From: Flagellimonas sp. S3867
GTDB taxonomy: Bacteria > Bacteroidota > Bacteroidia > Flavobacteriales > Flavobacteriaceae
NCBI RefSeq assembly: GCF_014698935.1
Contig: NZ_JACVMN010000001.1
Location: forward strand, 372,001 to 436,000
Direction of reading: 5' to 3'
Length of the DNA: 64,000 nucleotides
Shown one piece after another: positions 24,681 to 33,615 of this stretch (within the stretch, counting starts at the first letter, position 1; each line of letters opens with the position of its first letter). The notes under the pieces were generated by a model. It was not told where the DNA came from and ran no database searches. It saw only the letters and a program-made list of their open reading frames with translations. The translations under genes were made by a program, and so were the position numbers.

Positions 24681-25343
24681 TCAGGATACTATTTGTCCAT
24701 CGACCATGGTCAACTTGCGGTCGGCCATATTGGCCAATTCAGTGTTGTGAGTGACCAAAACAAAGGTTTGTCCAAACTCATCACGAAGCTTAAAAAACAG
24801 CTGGTGGAGGTTATCTGCACTTTCCGAGTCTAAATTACCACTGGGTTCGTCTGCCAAAATCACAGATGGACCATTGATTAAGGAACGGGCTACTGCGACT
24901 CGTTGCTGCTCACCACCTGATAGGGCATTGGGTTTGTGGTGGAACCGATCACTCAATCCAAGAAAATCCAAAAGCTCTTCTGCTCTTTTTTCAGCTTCGT
25001 GCCTTGGCGTTTTTTTGATAAAAGCCGGGATACATACATTTTCCAAAGCTGTAAATTCTGGCAATAGTTGATGGAACTGAAATATGAACCCAATATGTTC
25101 ATTTCTGAATCTGGCCAAGGGTTTATCCTTCAATTGTAAAACATCAATATCGTTAACAGATAGCGCACAATCCTTAGGATTGGATGGAGCATCCAACGTA
25201 CCTAGAATCTGTAATAAGGTGGTTTTTCCAGCACCTGAAGCTCCCACAATGGAAACCACTTCCTTTTTTTGTATTTCAAGGTCAACTCCCTTTAATACCT
25301 GTAGTTTTCCGTAACTTTTTTGAATGTTTACAGCTTTGATCAT
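24681..25343 (-). CDS. ABC transporter ATP-binding protein, LolD-like
   Basis: 220 residues from the ATG at 25343 ([12 protein letters not shown]); a TTG ten codons upstream is unlikely. Walker A is [11 protein letters not shown], the Q-loop [16 protein letters not shown], the signature [15 protein letters not shown], Walker [13 protein letters not shown], and the H-loop VTHN. The SGNLD form and size fit the MacB/LolD group that drives lipoprotein release or peptide export. The membrane partner is not in this window, so the exact role is open. Confidence 0.88.
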   Translation of the reverse strand: MIKAVNIQKSYGKLQVLKGVDLEIQKKEVVSIVGASGAGKTTLLQILGTLDAPSNPKDCALSVNDIDVLQLKDKPLARFRNEHIGFIFQFHQLLPEFTALENVCIPAFIKKTPRHEAEKRAEELLDFLGLSDRFHHKPNALSGGEQQRVAVARSLINGPSVILADEPSGNLDSESADNLHQLFFKLRDEFGQTFVLVTHNTELANMADRKLTMVDGQIVS

Positions 25344-25500
25344 TAAAGTTGCTTTATGGTGTGAAAGTAACAATTACTGTTCAGCATGCAAAAATCGAGA
25401 TTTTAAATAAAGTTTTCTGCTTGAATTACGACTTTTAATTGTGTCTAATTAAAACCATTGGTTGTACAATTAACATCTTTGGTTTACTTTTCAATTATAA

Positions 25501-26061
25501 ATGGATAATCAAAACAATACGAACTTGGAAACCGCCATTTTTGCCGGTGGCTGTTTTTGGTGTACCGAAGCCGTTTTTCAGCGCCTAAATGGCGTGCATG
25601 AAATAAAATCGGGCTATACGGGAGGGGCTATTAAAAACCCTGCCTATCGTGAAATCTGTACAGGACGCACAGGACATGCTGAAGCGATTGAAATTACTTT
25701 TAATCCTAGTGAAGTATCATATAATGAATTGCTTGAAGTCTTCTTTGCGACTCATGATCCTACCACATTGAACCGTCAGGGCAACGATGTAGGCACACAA
25801 TACCGAAGTGAAATTTTCTATACAACACCTGAGCAAAAGGAACTAGCAGAGCAGTTTATTGCATTATTAGAACAGGAAAAGGTATTTGGAGCCCCGGTAG
25901 TAACGCCCGTATCTGAAGCACAGCCCTTCTATGTTGCCGAACAAGAACATCAAAACTTTTACAACGATCATAGGTCACAACCGTACTGTCAATTCATTAT
26001 AGATCCAAAAATTAAAAAGTTGAACAAACATTTCTCAAACAAGCTAAATACCGTAAAATAA
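25501..26061 (+). CDS. msrA: Peptide methionine sulfoxide reductase MsrA
   Basis: 186 residues, cytoplasmic. The active site is [18 protein letters not shown]; later family blocks are [15 protein letters not shown] and [20 protein letters not shown]. The protein repairs methionine-S-sulfoxide with thioredoxin. No MsrB domain is fused. It is the first gene of a three-gene plus-strand unit with folE 2 nt downstream. The 157 bp upstream holds no perfect TAnnTTTG box that I could place. Confidence 0.95.
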   Translation: MDNQNNTNLETAIFAGGCFWCTEAVFQRLNGVHEIKSGYTGGAIKNPAYREICTGRTGHAEAIEITFNPSEVSYNELLEVFFATHDPTTLNRQGNDVGTQYRSEIFYTTPEQKELAEQFIALLEQEKVFGAPVVTPVSEAQPFYVAEQEHQNFYNDHRSQPYCQFIIDPKIKKLNKHFSNKLNTVK

Positions 26062-26063
26062 CC

Positions 26064-26663
26064 ATGGCACCATATCAAAACTTAGAGGAATACAATATAA
26101 ATGTCACCAACGAGGTCAAGGAACGCTTTTCCAAGATCATTGATGAAATAGGGGAGGATGTCAATCGCGATGGATTGTTGAAAACCCCAGAACGTGCGGC
26201 CAAGGCCATGTTGTTCTTGACACAAGGTTACAGACAAGATGCTGCGGACATTTTAAAAAGTGCCATGTTCAAAGAGGATTATGACGATATGGTGATCATT
26301 AAGGATATTGAAGTGTACTCTTTATGCGAGCACCATATGCTCCCATTTTTTGGGAAGGCACATATTGCGTACATTCCGAACGGATATATTGTAGGATTGA
26401 GTAAAATACCGAGAATAGTCGATGTTTTTGCACGTAGGTTGCAGGTGCAGGAGCGTTTGACGCATGATATTCTGGAATGCATCAACGATACCTTAAAGCC
26501 TCAGGGTGTAGCAGTGGTTATTGAAGCTTCGCATATGTGTATGATGATGCGCGGGGTGCAGAAACAAAATTCGGTTACCACAACTTCAGGATTTCGAGGT
26601 CAATTTGAAAAAATTGAGACCCGAAACGAGTTTCTGAAGCTCATAAGCTCCGATTTGTCCTAA
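26064..26663 (+). CDS. folE: GTP cyclohydrolase I FolE
   Basis: 199 residues. The enzyme makes dihydroneopterin triphosphate from GTP, the first step of folate and pterin synthesis. Zinc-site and substrate motifs are intact: [43 protein letters not shown] and [20 protein letters not shown]. The start is ATG at 26064, 2 nt after the msrA stop, which implies one mRNA. Confidence 0.95.
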   Translation: MAPYQNLEEYNINVTNEVKERFSKIIDEIGEDVNRDGLLKTPERAAKAMLFLTQGYRQDAADILKSAMFKEDYDDMVIIKDIEVYSLCEHHMLPFFGKAHIAYIPNGYIVGLSKIPRIVDVFARRLQVQERLTHDILECINDTLKPQGVAVVIEASHMCMMMRGVQKQNSVTTTSGFRGQFEKIETRNEFLKLISSDLS

Positions 26664-26703
26664 TCGATTTTTTCATCTCAATTCGATTTCCTATTTTTCG
26701 TCA

Positions 26704-27000
26704 ATGGGAAAAGAAAAAGACCCCAAGTACAAACATTTGTTGTTGGGATTGCTGTTTGATGGTATTGGTATGCTATCATTTGCAATTCCGGGTATTGGGG
26801 AGTTTTCCGATGTCATTTGGGCGCCAGCCGCTGGGTGGCTTATGACCCGGATGTACAAAGGGAAAATAGGGCAAGCCGCTGGGATATTCACTTTTGTTGA
26901 GGAACTTGTACCTGGAATGGACATTATTCCATCCTTCACGTTAATGTGGTTATACACTTACGTATTGAACGCAAAAAAAGGCGATAAACTACTGAAGTAA
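26704..27000 (+). CDS. Small membrane protein of unknown function
   Basis: 98 residues with three hydrophobic stretches: HLLLGLLFDGIGMLSFAIPG, VIWAPAAGWLMTRMY and IPSFTLMWLYTYVL. No family is recognised beyond flavobacterial hypothetical proteins. It lies 40 nt after folE on the same strand and converges on the TonB receptor gene. Probably an inner-membrane protein. Confidence 0.7.
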   Translation: MGKEKDPKYKHLLLGLLFDGIGMLSFAIPGIGEFSDVIWAPAAGWLMTRMYKGKIGQAAGIFTFVEELVPGMDIIPSFTLMWLYTYVLNAKKGDKLLK

Positions 27001-27030
27001 TTCACCGCCCCTTTATTAGCAATCATCTAT

Positions 27031-29283
27031 TTATAAAGGAATACTGAGATTAAATGCCACATTACGACCAATGTTGGCAATACCATCAGTTTTTAGCCTT
27101 GATAAATGCGAAATATAATTTTTGTCGAAAAGATTATTTCCACTGATTTTAATACCTACGGCCTGATCAAAGATTTTAATTTCTCCGCCAACACCCATGT
27201 TAACAAGACTATAGCCGGGAGTGTTGGTTTCAAATGTACTGACCTTGTTTTGGTCGAATACGGATTGCAATGTGACAAAGGCATAACTTTTAGTTTTTAC
27301 ACCTTGAAAAGAATCCCATTCCACTCGCAGTGTATTGGTCCATCGGTTTGCAGGAATCAAGGGTAGGGGAGTATCATTTTTTAGTTCTCCGATTACTATA
27401 TCAAAACTACTTTCGTAATGGAGCCAATCCAAAGGATGTGGGTGAAAATGGAGTCCAAATTCTCCTCCATATAATGTGGCATCTTGCTGTGTATATAAAA
27501 ACACGGGGTCTTCGTCCACAAACTCTCCATTAGGCTCAATGAATATGAAATTGTCAACATTATTCAAAAATGCATTGGCGTATACTTCAACATGTTTGTT
27601 TTGATATTCCAAGGCCAAATCGATTTGAAAATTCCGTTCACTTTTCAAATTTGGGTCTCCTATCTCAAAGCGATTTGTACCCTCATGTGTACCATTGGAG
27701 GTTAGTTCCGATAAATTGGGTGCCCTAAAGCCTGTCGCCAAATTCAATCTTGCCAATATATTTTTGGTAACGTCCACCCGATAACCTGCAGCAATATTAA
27801 AATTATTAAAATCTCTGCTGATGGCATTTATGAAACCTTCTTCACCCATTGTGCCATTTTGTTCGCCGTTTATAGAACGAAGGTCATACCGTACTCCCAA
27901 TTGCAGGTCACTTTTATTGAAATGGATATGCGAAGTCACCAAAACTCCAAAGTCGTTGGTAATGGCATCCGGAATCAACACTTCTTCACCAAAATTCTCA
28001 TTCTTTTGGTGCATCCCTTGGACTCCAAAAATGGTGGTGATACTTCCCCATTGCGGGTTAAACTGAAGATTGTAATTAAAAGTGCTCAGCTCCATAAATA
28101 AGGCAGGACCTTCTTCTTCCTCTTCCTCGGCCGGTTCTGGTTCTCCTTCTTCATGATGCTCCTCAAACTCCTTTCTATCATTAAAAGTATATCCAAATAT
28201 GGCCTGTAAACTAGAATTCTTCAAAAAGAAATTGGATTTTGAGCTTAATATATGGGATTTGATTTCCTGATTGGGTAATAGGGGAGAACGGTCTCTGTTT
28301 TGTACACCAATTTCTTCAGGAATACCCAAATCCGAATCATTATAATTGTATCGAAGCTCTGTTTTGAATTTAGTGGATTGATATCCAAGCCCTGTTTTAA
28401 TATCCGTTTCCCTGAATCTGGAATTGGTTACTTTAACATCATTGCCTGTTTGGTAATCGGCATTGGAATTATGGGCGCCCCGAATTAAGAATCGAAATTT
28501 TTCACTCGAAGTTTTAAATCCGGCATTGGTTCCATAACCTGCGGTATTGGTCAAATAATTCAGGTTGATGTCGCCAGAGGTGTTATCGGGTAATTCAAAA
28601 CTTTCAGGATTCAAATAGAGTACGCCTCCCAATGCATCAGAGCCATATAATAAGGACGCGGGACCTTTGATGACTTCCACACTAGAAATTCCTGCATCAT
28701 TGATTCCCAGACCGTGTTCGTCTCCAAACTGTTGGTTTTCCAATCGTATCCCCTGCGTATAAACCACTACGCGGTTGGCGCTTAATCCACGAATGACAGG
28801 TTTTCCGATTCCTACCCCAGTGGAAACTGAAGCTACCCCAGGTATATTTGTGATTCCATCTGCGAGGGTAATAGCACCGTTGCTTTTTAGTTCGGCAATG
28901 GTTTTTTGTTCTACTTTCATCACATTTTCGCGTTGCAGCTTGTGAAATGGCGTTGAAAGTACCACTTCGTCAATCTCTATCGCTGAAGGAACCATTTGAA
29001 AACTAAAATGATTTTCTCCTTCCATTACATTGATTTCAATGGAATGTGTTTCAAATCCCAGATAGGAGATGATGAGTTTGTATTTGCCCTCTGGCAAATT
29101 TTTGATTGTATAAGTGCCGCTATCCTCAGTAACAGCACCTTTTTCGAGTTTAGGCATATATACAGAGACACCTACCAGTGGTTCTCCATCTTCCGAATTT
29201 GTTATTGTTCCCGAAATTGTGTTTTGAGCATAAAAATATAATGGACACAATGCTAATAGCATTGCTGTATAAAGCTGTTTCAT
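27031..29283 (-). CDS. TonB-dependent outer-membrane receptor, probably for a metal
   Basis: 750 residues with a signal peptide. Residues about 22-105 form a carboxypeptidase-regulatory-like domain (SGTITNSEDGEPLVGVSVYMP). A plug follows (IPGVASVSTGVGIGKPVIRG, then VEVIKGPASLLYGSDALGG) and a 22-strand-type barrel ending in a terminal hydrophobic residue (AFNLSIPL). An extracellular loop at about 371-391 is extremely acidic with histidines (EEHHEEGEPEP, then a run of six glutamates), and the plug has FGDEHGLG. Both recall ZnuD-type metal receptors. It is co-transcribed with the His/Cys-rich small protein 37 nt upstream. Confidence 0.92.
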   Translation of the reverse strand: MKQLYTAMLLALCPLYFYAQNTISGTITNSEDGEPLVGVSVYMPKLEKGAVTEDSGTYTIKNLPEGKYKLIISYLGFETHSIEINVMEGENHFSFQMVPSAIEIDEVVLSTPFHKLQRENVMKVEQKTIAELKSNGAITLADGITNIPGVASVSTGVGIGKPVIRGLSANRVVVYTQGIRLENQQFGDEHGLGINDAGISSVEVIKGPASLLYGSDALGGVLYLNPESFELPDNTSGDINLNYLTNTAGYGTNAGFKTSSEKFRFLIRGAHNSNADYQTGNDVKVTNSRFRETDIKTGLGYQSTKFKTELRYNYNDSDLGIPEEIGVQNRDRSPLLPNQEIKSHILSSKSNFFLKNSSLQAIFGYTFNDRKEFEEHHEEGEPEPAEEEEEEGPALFMELSTFNYNLQFNPQWGSITTIFGVQGMHQKNENFGEEVLIPDAITNDFGVLVTSHIHFNKSDLQLGVRYDLRSINGEQNGTMGEEGFINAISRDFNNFNIAAGYRVDVTKNILARLNLATGFRAPNLSELTSNGTHEGTNRFEIGDPNLKSERNFQIDLALEYQNKHVEVYANAFLNNVDNFIFIEPNGEFVDEDPVFLYTQQDATLYGGEFGLHFHPHPLDWLHYESSFDIVIGELKNDTPLPLIPANRWTNTLRVEWDSFQGVKTKSYAFVTLQSVFDQNKVSTFETNTPGYSLVNMGVGGEIKIFDQAVGIKISGNNLFDKNYISHLSRLKTDGIANIGRNVAFNLSIPL

Positions 29284-29320
29284 TGTATAAATAATAAGTT
29301 ATTGAATTCTTACCTATAGA

Positions 29321-29656
29321 TCATGAAACAGAGGGAGGTCCCCTAAGCTTTAACTGCTCTTTTTTGTTTTGATTAAGAAGAAATGAATAAAATGTACTTG
29401 CCGAATCGAAGGTGACCACTTCTATGGCAGAAAAGTCAACAGAAGCAAAAAATACTTTTGATACGGTAGTAAGATCTTGAAAATCACAATCAATATCTAT
29501 ATGATGGATATGATTGGTTCCTTGGGATACACATCGTTCCTCTTGGTCATGACCGTGAAGTGCATGTGCCAGTTTTATCGCCGACGGAGTAAGCATGCCC
29601 ATTGTGAGTACAAGGGCGACATATATTGCAAGTCTTTTAGGAAAAAATGAAATCAT
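29321..29656 (-). CDS. Small His/Cys-rich secreted protein upstream of the TonB receptor
   Basis: 111 residues from the ATG at 29656; a TTG three codons upstream is unlikely. An N-terminal signal or anchor segment (LAIYVALVLTMGMLTPSAI) is followed by a short stretch rich in metal ligands: HALHGHDQEERC, then NHIHHIDIDCDF. The rest contains no recognised domain. Its place directly ahead of the metal-type receptor gene suggests that it binds or delivers the same metal, an inference from composition and position. The -7 box TACCTTTG ends six bases before its ATG. Confidence 0.75.
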   Translation of the reverse strand: MISFFPKRLAIYVALVLTMGMLTPSAIKLAHALHGHDQEERCVSQGTNHIHHIDIDCDFQDLTTVSKVFFASVDFSAIEVVTFDSASTFYSFLLNQNKKEQLKLRGPPSVS

Positions 29657-29662
29657 TTGCAA

Positions 29663-29670
29663 CAAAGGTA
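29663..29670 (-). promoter_or_regulatory. Candidate -7 box for the metal-receptor unit
   Basis: TACCTTTG on the minus strand matches TAnnTTTG. Six bases separate it from the ATG at 29656, which predicts a leaderless or nearly leaderless mRNA. Confidence 0.5.
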
Positions 29671-29710
29671 ACTGAGTCAGGTGTTTCAGTTATGTTAAAA
29701 AAAACATAAA

Positions 29711-30226
29711 CTAAGGGAACAAAAAGCCTAATCCCATGCGTTTCAGCATTTTTTTCTCAAAATTCCAGAAGAAACGAAATTGACCGAATAACCATCCGAA
29801 GAAAACCAAGAGTACTTGATAGATTGGAAAAATAAGCAATATTCTAAGTGTCCAAAATATCCACCCGCTAACATTTTCTCTTTGAATTCCCAAGAATTCG
29901 GTAAATGGTCCAGCAAGCTTTCCTGCGGCGCTTCCAGTAATAGCAAATACGACAAAAATCGCAATCATCTCCCAGCGCTGCTCTACGGGCCATTTGTTGG
30001 CCAATTTTTTAAAACACCACAGAAAAAAACGGAGCATAACAAAACAAAGCGCCAAAACTATACCCAAAATAAAAACCCATTCAAGAATGGTGTTATTCAG
30101 GTCAAAAAGGTGTAAGAGACGTCTGGTAATGGTATAAGCAGTCAATAAAACCAATATCACACCAAAAATGGGAAAGAAAAGTTGCCAGTTTTTAGTAATA
30201 TCCCAACGTGTTTTTATTTTTTCCAT
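29711..30226 (-). CDS. Multi-pass membrane protein of unknown function (DUF6787-like)
   Basis: 171 residues with four hydrophobic helices and a motif EQRWEMIAIFVVFAITGSAAGKLAGP between the second and third. I recall this as the DUF6787 family, but cannot confirm the number. Function is unknown. It has a short basic N-terminus and C-terminus (FEKKMLKRMGLG), both likely cytoplasmic. It lies 30 nt after the lipoprotein gene on the same strand. Confidence 0.72.
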   Translation of the reverse strand: MEKIKTRWDITKNWQLFFPIFGVILVLLTAYTITRRLLHLFDLNNTILEWVFILGIVLALCFVMLRFFLWCFKKLANKWPVEQRWEMIAIFVVFAITGSAAGKLAGPFTEFLGIQRENVSGWIFWTLRILLIFPIYQVLLVFFGWLFGQFRFFWNFEKKMLKRMGLGFLFP

Positions 30227-30256
30227 CCTACAAAATTCGATGGCAAAAATAGCATA

Positions 30257-30715
30257 TTAAATTCTAGGAAGAAAAGGCCCTAAGCGCTGATTGTATTTTC
30301 GTTGGAAATAGATGAAATAGTTGTACAACTTGTAATTGACTTCATAACCATAATCTATGCTGGGATCATAATTGATTTGAAGTTCATACAAGCTAGGGTC
30401 AAAGCGTGTTGGCTGCAACACCCTTTGGTTCCAGTTGATGACCAACAGTTGGTTTCGATTTTCCAAAAAACTTTGTGAATAATACCCTTCTGGTCTTGCG
30501 ATACTCTGTAACCAGGTAAAAAAACCGGGTTCGATTATGATGATTTCATACTCGGTTTTATCGTCTTTGATCTCTACTTCTTCCTCATCTTTTGAATTGA
30601 AGACAGCTTGCTCATCTTGTGAAATATCCAGTGCTTGTTTTTGTGAGGTACAGGAAAGCAACACAAAAGTTGCCAAGACTGCCATAAAAATGTTATATAA
30701 AATGCTCTTTTTCAT
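30257..30715 (-). CDS. Lipoprotein of unknown function (DUF6146-like)
   Basis: 152 residues from the ATG at 30715; an in-frame TTG five codons upstream is unlikely. The signal peptide ends in VLLSCTSQ, a lipobox. The mature part has a strongly conserved-looking core: YEIIIIEPGFFTWLQSIARPEGYYSQSFLE and NYDPSIDYGYEVNYKLYNYFIYFQ. I recall relatives named DUF6146 in Bacteroidetes. It is probably anchored in the outer or inner membrane and faces the periplasm. Function is unknown. Confidence 0.8.
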   Translation of the reverse strand: MKKSILYNIFMAVLATFVLLSCTSQKQALDISQDEQAVFNSKDEEEVEIKDDKTEYEIIIIEPGFFTWLQSIARPEGYYSQSFLENRNQLLVINWNQRVLQPTRFDPSLYELQINYDPSIDYGYEVNYKLYNYFIYFQRKYNQRLGPFLPRI

Positions 30716-30728
30716 AACATTAAAATAC

Positions 30729-30760
30729 AAAAAAAGCCACTTGATCTAGCAAATGGCCTT
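30729..30760 (-). terminator. Intrinsic terminator after the DUF937 gene
   Basis: On the minus strand GCCATTTG pairs with CAAGTGGC (one wobble) across the 6-nt loop CTAGAT and is followed by seven T residues. It lies 24 nt beyond the stop of the DUF937 gene and ahead of the lipoprotein gene start. Confidence 0.7.
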
Positions 30761-30783
30761 GTTAAATAAAGTTAATGTCTGTA

Positions 30784-31425
30784 TTATTTTCCAAAAAGCC
30801 CACCCAACAAACCGCCGAGACCGCTTTTTTTACGTCCTCCGCCGTTGAGCACCATTCCTGCCAAATCGTCTACGACACTTCCATCTCCATCAGAGTCCAA
30901 GAATGTTTCGATAAGAGACTGTTGTTTTCTGGCAGAGCTTCCGCCTCCCATTAATCCACCTAAAAGTCCGGTAAGGGCATCTGGACTGTTTACTTTTTGT
31001 TGTTTTGTTTGTTTACCTAAATAACCAAGTAATATTGGAGCTGCGATTTTTAAAATTTGAGAGATTGTCCCAGCGTCCATTCCTGATTTACTACTAAGCG
31101 CATTTTCTACCTGAGGTTGTTTAGTGCCAAATACATGTCCAAGGATTCCTGCTCCATCATCCATCACACCTTGATCTACACCGCCACCAAAAAGGCCACC
31201 TAAATTGTCCAAGATGCTACCGTCATGTTTTGATGATAGCTCATTCAATAATCCCTCCGCTCCATTTGATGTAGAGGCATTTCTTTTCATAGCACCCATT
31301 AAAAGGGGCATGGCCATGCTTAAAACATCTGCAGTTTTGTTTTCAGGTTGTCCTGTTTGACCAGCTACACCGCTAATCAATTGTTTGCCCATTGGGCTAT
31401 TCAATAAATCTAATAATCCTGACAT
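30784..31425 (-). CDS. DUF937 domain protein with an EF-hand-like loop
   Basis: 213 residues, glycine-rich, no signal peptide. The N-terminal MSGLLDLLNSPMGKQLISGVAGQ and MAMPLLMGAMKRNAS fit DUF937. A related motif occurs twice: HDGSILDNLGGLFGG (about 70-84) and DSDGDGSVVDDLAGM near residue 185. The second matches the calcium-loop pattern DxDxDG. The tail GLGGLLGGLFGK is probably flexible. Function of the family is unknown; calcium binding is a suggestion from the loop. It has its own terminator. Confidence 0.8.
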   Translation of the reverse strand: MSGLLDLLNSPMGKQLISGVAGQTGQPENKTADVLSMAMPLLMGAMKRNASTSNGAEGLLNELSSKHDGSILDNLGGLFGGGVDQGVMDDGAGILGHVFGTKQPQVENALSSKSGMDAGTISQILKIAAPILLGYLGKQTKQQKVNSPDALTGLLGGLMGGGSSARKQQSLIETFLDSDGDGSVVDDLAGMVLNGGGRKKSGLGGLLGGLFGK

Positions 31426-31478
31426 TTTATAGTGTTTAGTTTAGAAGAACAATGTACAAAAAAGAAAAAGTATCGGAA

Positions 31479-32429
31479 CTACTTTAACAATTTGATGATT
31501 TGGTCTGCCAATTCCAACCCAATTCTATCCTGGGCCTCCTTTGTGGCAGCTCCAATGTGAGGGGTAAGTGAAATTTTTGGATGCATTAAAATACGGATTT
31601 CCGGTTTTGGCTCAGATTCGAAAACATCCAATCCGGCAAATGCAATTTTTTCACTTTCCAGGGCATCTATAAGAGCAACCTCGTCAAGAACTCCACCTCG
31701 AGCGGCGTTGATTATGCCAACCCCTGTTTTCATCATTTCAAATTCCTTTTTACCCAACACATAACTTTTTTGAGCGGGAACATGAACGCTGATAAAATCG
31801 GAATTTTTCAATACAGATTCCAAATCAATGCTCTCTAGCTCAAACTTTACAGCTTGTCCATCATAAAAAGGAACTTCCAAAGTTGTACTCTCAATAATTT
31901 GATCATTGAAAATCACTTTCATTCCCAATCCAAGCGCCATTTTTGCTACGGCTTGACCAATACGTCCAAAGCCAATAATTCCGATAGTCTTTCCTCTTAA
32001 TTCGGAGCCGCCTGCATAACTTTTTTTAAGTTGTTTGAACTTGCTATCGCCTTCCAAGGGCATATTTCGGTTTGAATCGTACAAAAACCGAACTCCTCCA
32101 AACAAATGGGCAAAAACCAATTCGGCAACAGATTCTGATGAAGCAGCTGGAGTATTGATGACATGTACACCTTTTGATTTTGCGTAGGTCACGTCGATAT
32201 TGTCCATACCAACGCCACCACGACCAATCAATTTTAAACTAGGGCAGGAGTCAATCAGGGATTGCCTGGCTTCGGTGGCACTTCTCACCAATAAAGCGCT
32301 TATAGTATTGGTATTGATAAAATTTTCTAATTGTTCTTGGGCCACTTTTGTGGTTATAACTTCAAACCCTTCTGATTGAAGTTTATCTATTCCAGACGGG
32401 GCAATACCGTCGTTGGCTAAAATCTTCAT
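31479..32429 (-). CDS. serA: D-3-phosphoglycerate dehydrogenase-type 2-hydroxyacid dehydrogenase
   Basis: 316 residues, short form without an ACT or regulatory domain. The NAD fold is GKTIGIIGFGRIGQAVAKMA; catalytic residues lie in NAARGGVLDE (Arg), FESEPKPE (Glu) and TPHIGAATKEAQ (His). With serC 6 nt upstream it makes 3-phosphohydroxypyruvate for serine synthesis, which is the reason to call it SerA rather than another hydroxyacid dehydrogenase. No serB is in the window. Lack of an ACT domain implies no direct serine feedback. Confidence 0.88.
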   Translation of the reverse strand: MKILANDGIAPSGIDKLQSEGFEVITTKVAQEQLENFINTNTISALLVRSATEARQSLIDSCPSLKLIGRGGVGMDNIDVTYAKSKGVHVINTPAASSESVAELVFAHLFGGVRFLYDSNRNMPLEGDSKFKQLKKSYAGGSELRGKTIGIIGFGRIGQAVAKMALGLGMKVIFNDQIIESTTLEVPFYDGQAVKFELESIDLESVLKNSDFISVHVPAQKSYVLGKKEFEMMKTGVGIINAARGGVLDEVALIDALESEKIAFAGLDVFESEPKPEIRILMHPKISLTPHIGAATKEAQDRIGLELADQIIKLLK

Positions 32430-32435
32430 TCTATG

Positions 32436-33500
32436 TTATCCTTTCTTTTCCAATTCGCTCATGATATCAACTAACACACCCACGCTTTCCAACGGAAGGG
32501 CGTTGTACATGGAAGCTCTATATCCTCCAACCGAGCGGTGACCATTGATTCCGTTGATTCCAGCTTCTTTACATTTTTCATCGAAAATCTCTTTCAACGT
32601 TTCATCTGTAATGTTAAAGGTGGCGTTCATGTTAGAACGGTCTTCTTTAGCTGCAAATCCTGAGAAAACGGGATTCAATTCGATTTCGGAATAAATAAGG
32701 TTCGCTTTTCGTTCGTTGATTTCTTCTATTGCAGCTATGCCTCCTAAATCCTTCAACCATTGCATGGTAAGCATGGAGGTGTAAATCGCAAAAACAGGAG
32801 GGGTATTAAACATGCTATCCTTCCCTGCATGAACGGAATAGTCTAGCATAGACGGGATTTTTCTAGATACTTTCCCTAAAATATCTTCCTTCACTACCAC
32901 CAATGTAGTTCCAGCAGGCCCCATATTCTTTTGTGCTCCAGCATAGATTAAATCGAATTTTGAAAAATCCAATTGACGTGAGAAAATATCGGAACTCATA
33001 TCACATACCAATGGAACATTTGTTTTGGGAAAATCTTTTATCTGTGTTCCAAAGATGGTATTGTTGGAAGTAAGGTGTAGGTAATCCAAATCTTTGGGAA
33101 TAGTATACCCTTTGGGTATATAGTTGAAGTTTTGGTCTTGTGAAGAGGCCACTTCCATAATCTCACCAAACAATCTAGCCTCTTTTATGGCCTTTAGGCT
33201 CCATGTTCCGGTGTTTACATAACCTGCTTTTTTCTCCAGAAGATTATAAGCAGACATTAAAAATTGGGTGCTGGCACCCCCTTGAAGAAACAATGCTTGG
33301 TATCCTTTGCCTTCCAATCCCAATAACTCCAAAGCTAGGGACCGTGCTTTGTCCATAATTGCAACAAACTCCTTGCTTCGGTGTGAAATCTCTATTAATG
33401 AGAGTCCTATGCCATCTAGTTCAACAACTGCTTCAGATGCTTTTTGCATTACTTCTTGAGGTAAAATACAAGGGCCTGCGCTAAAATTGTGCTTTTTCAT
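32436..33500 (-). CDS. serC: Phosphoserine aminotransferase SerC
   Basis: 354 residues. A PLP-dependent enzyme that converts 3-phosphohydroxypyruvate and glutamate to phosphoserine. The start HNFSAGPCILPQEVM and LFLQGGASTQF, with the PLP lysine in YAGAQKNMGPAGTT, are family-typical. The C-terminal NGINGHRSVGGYRASMYNA is conserved. It is the first gene of the serC-serA pair. A 115-bp gap separates it from the acyl-CoA reductase gene upstream. Confidence 0.96.
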   Translation of the reverse strand: MKKHNFSAGPCILPQEVMQKASEAVVELDGIGLSLIEISHRSKEFVAIMDKARSLALELLGLEGKGYQALFLQGGASTQFLMSAYNLLEKKAGYVNTGTWSLKAIKEARLFGEIMEVASSQDQNFNYIPKGYTIPKDLDYLHLTSNNTIFGTQIKDFPKTNVPLVCDMSSDIFSRQLDFSKFDLIYAGAQKNMGPAGTTLVVVKEDILGKVSRKIPSMLDYSVHAGKDSMFNTPPVFAIYTSMLTMQWLKDLGGIAAIEEINERKANLIYSEIELNPVFSGFAAKEDRSNMNATFNITDETLKEIFDEKCKEAGINGINGHRSVGGYRASMYNALPLESVGVLVDIMSELEKKG

Positions 33501-33615
33501 GTGTTCGTTTAAAGGGTCATTACTGCAGGATTCTAGAAGAACATCCGGCAGAGTTGTTTTTAATTAAGCGGTAAAGGTCTTAAAAAATCTTGGATATGAA
33601 AACTGATTGGTTTCC

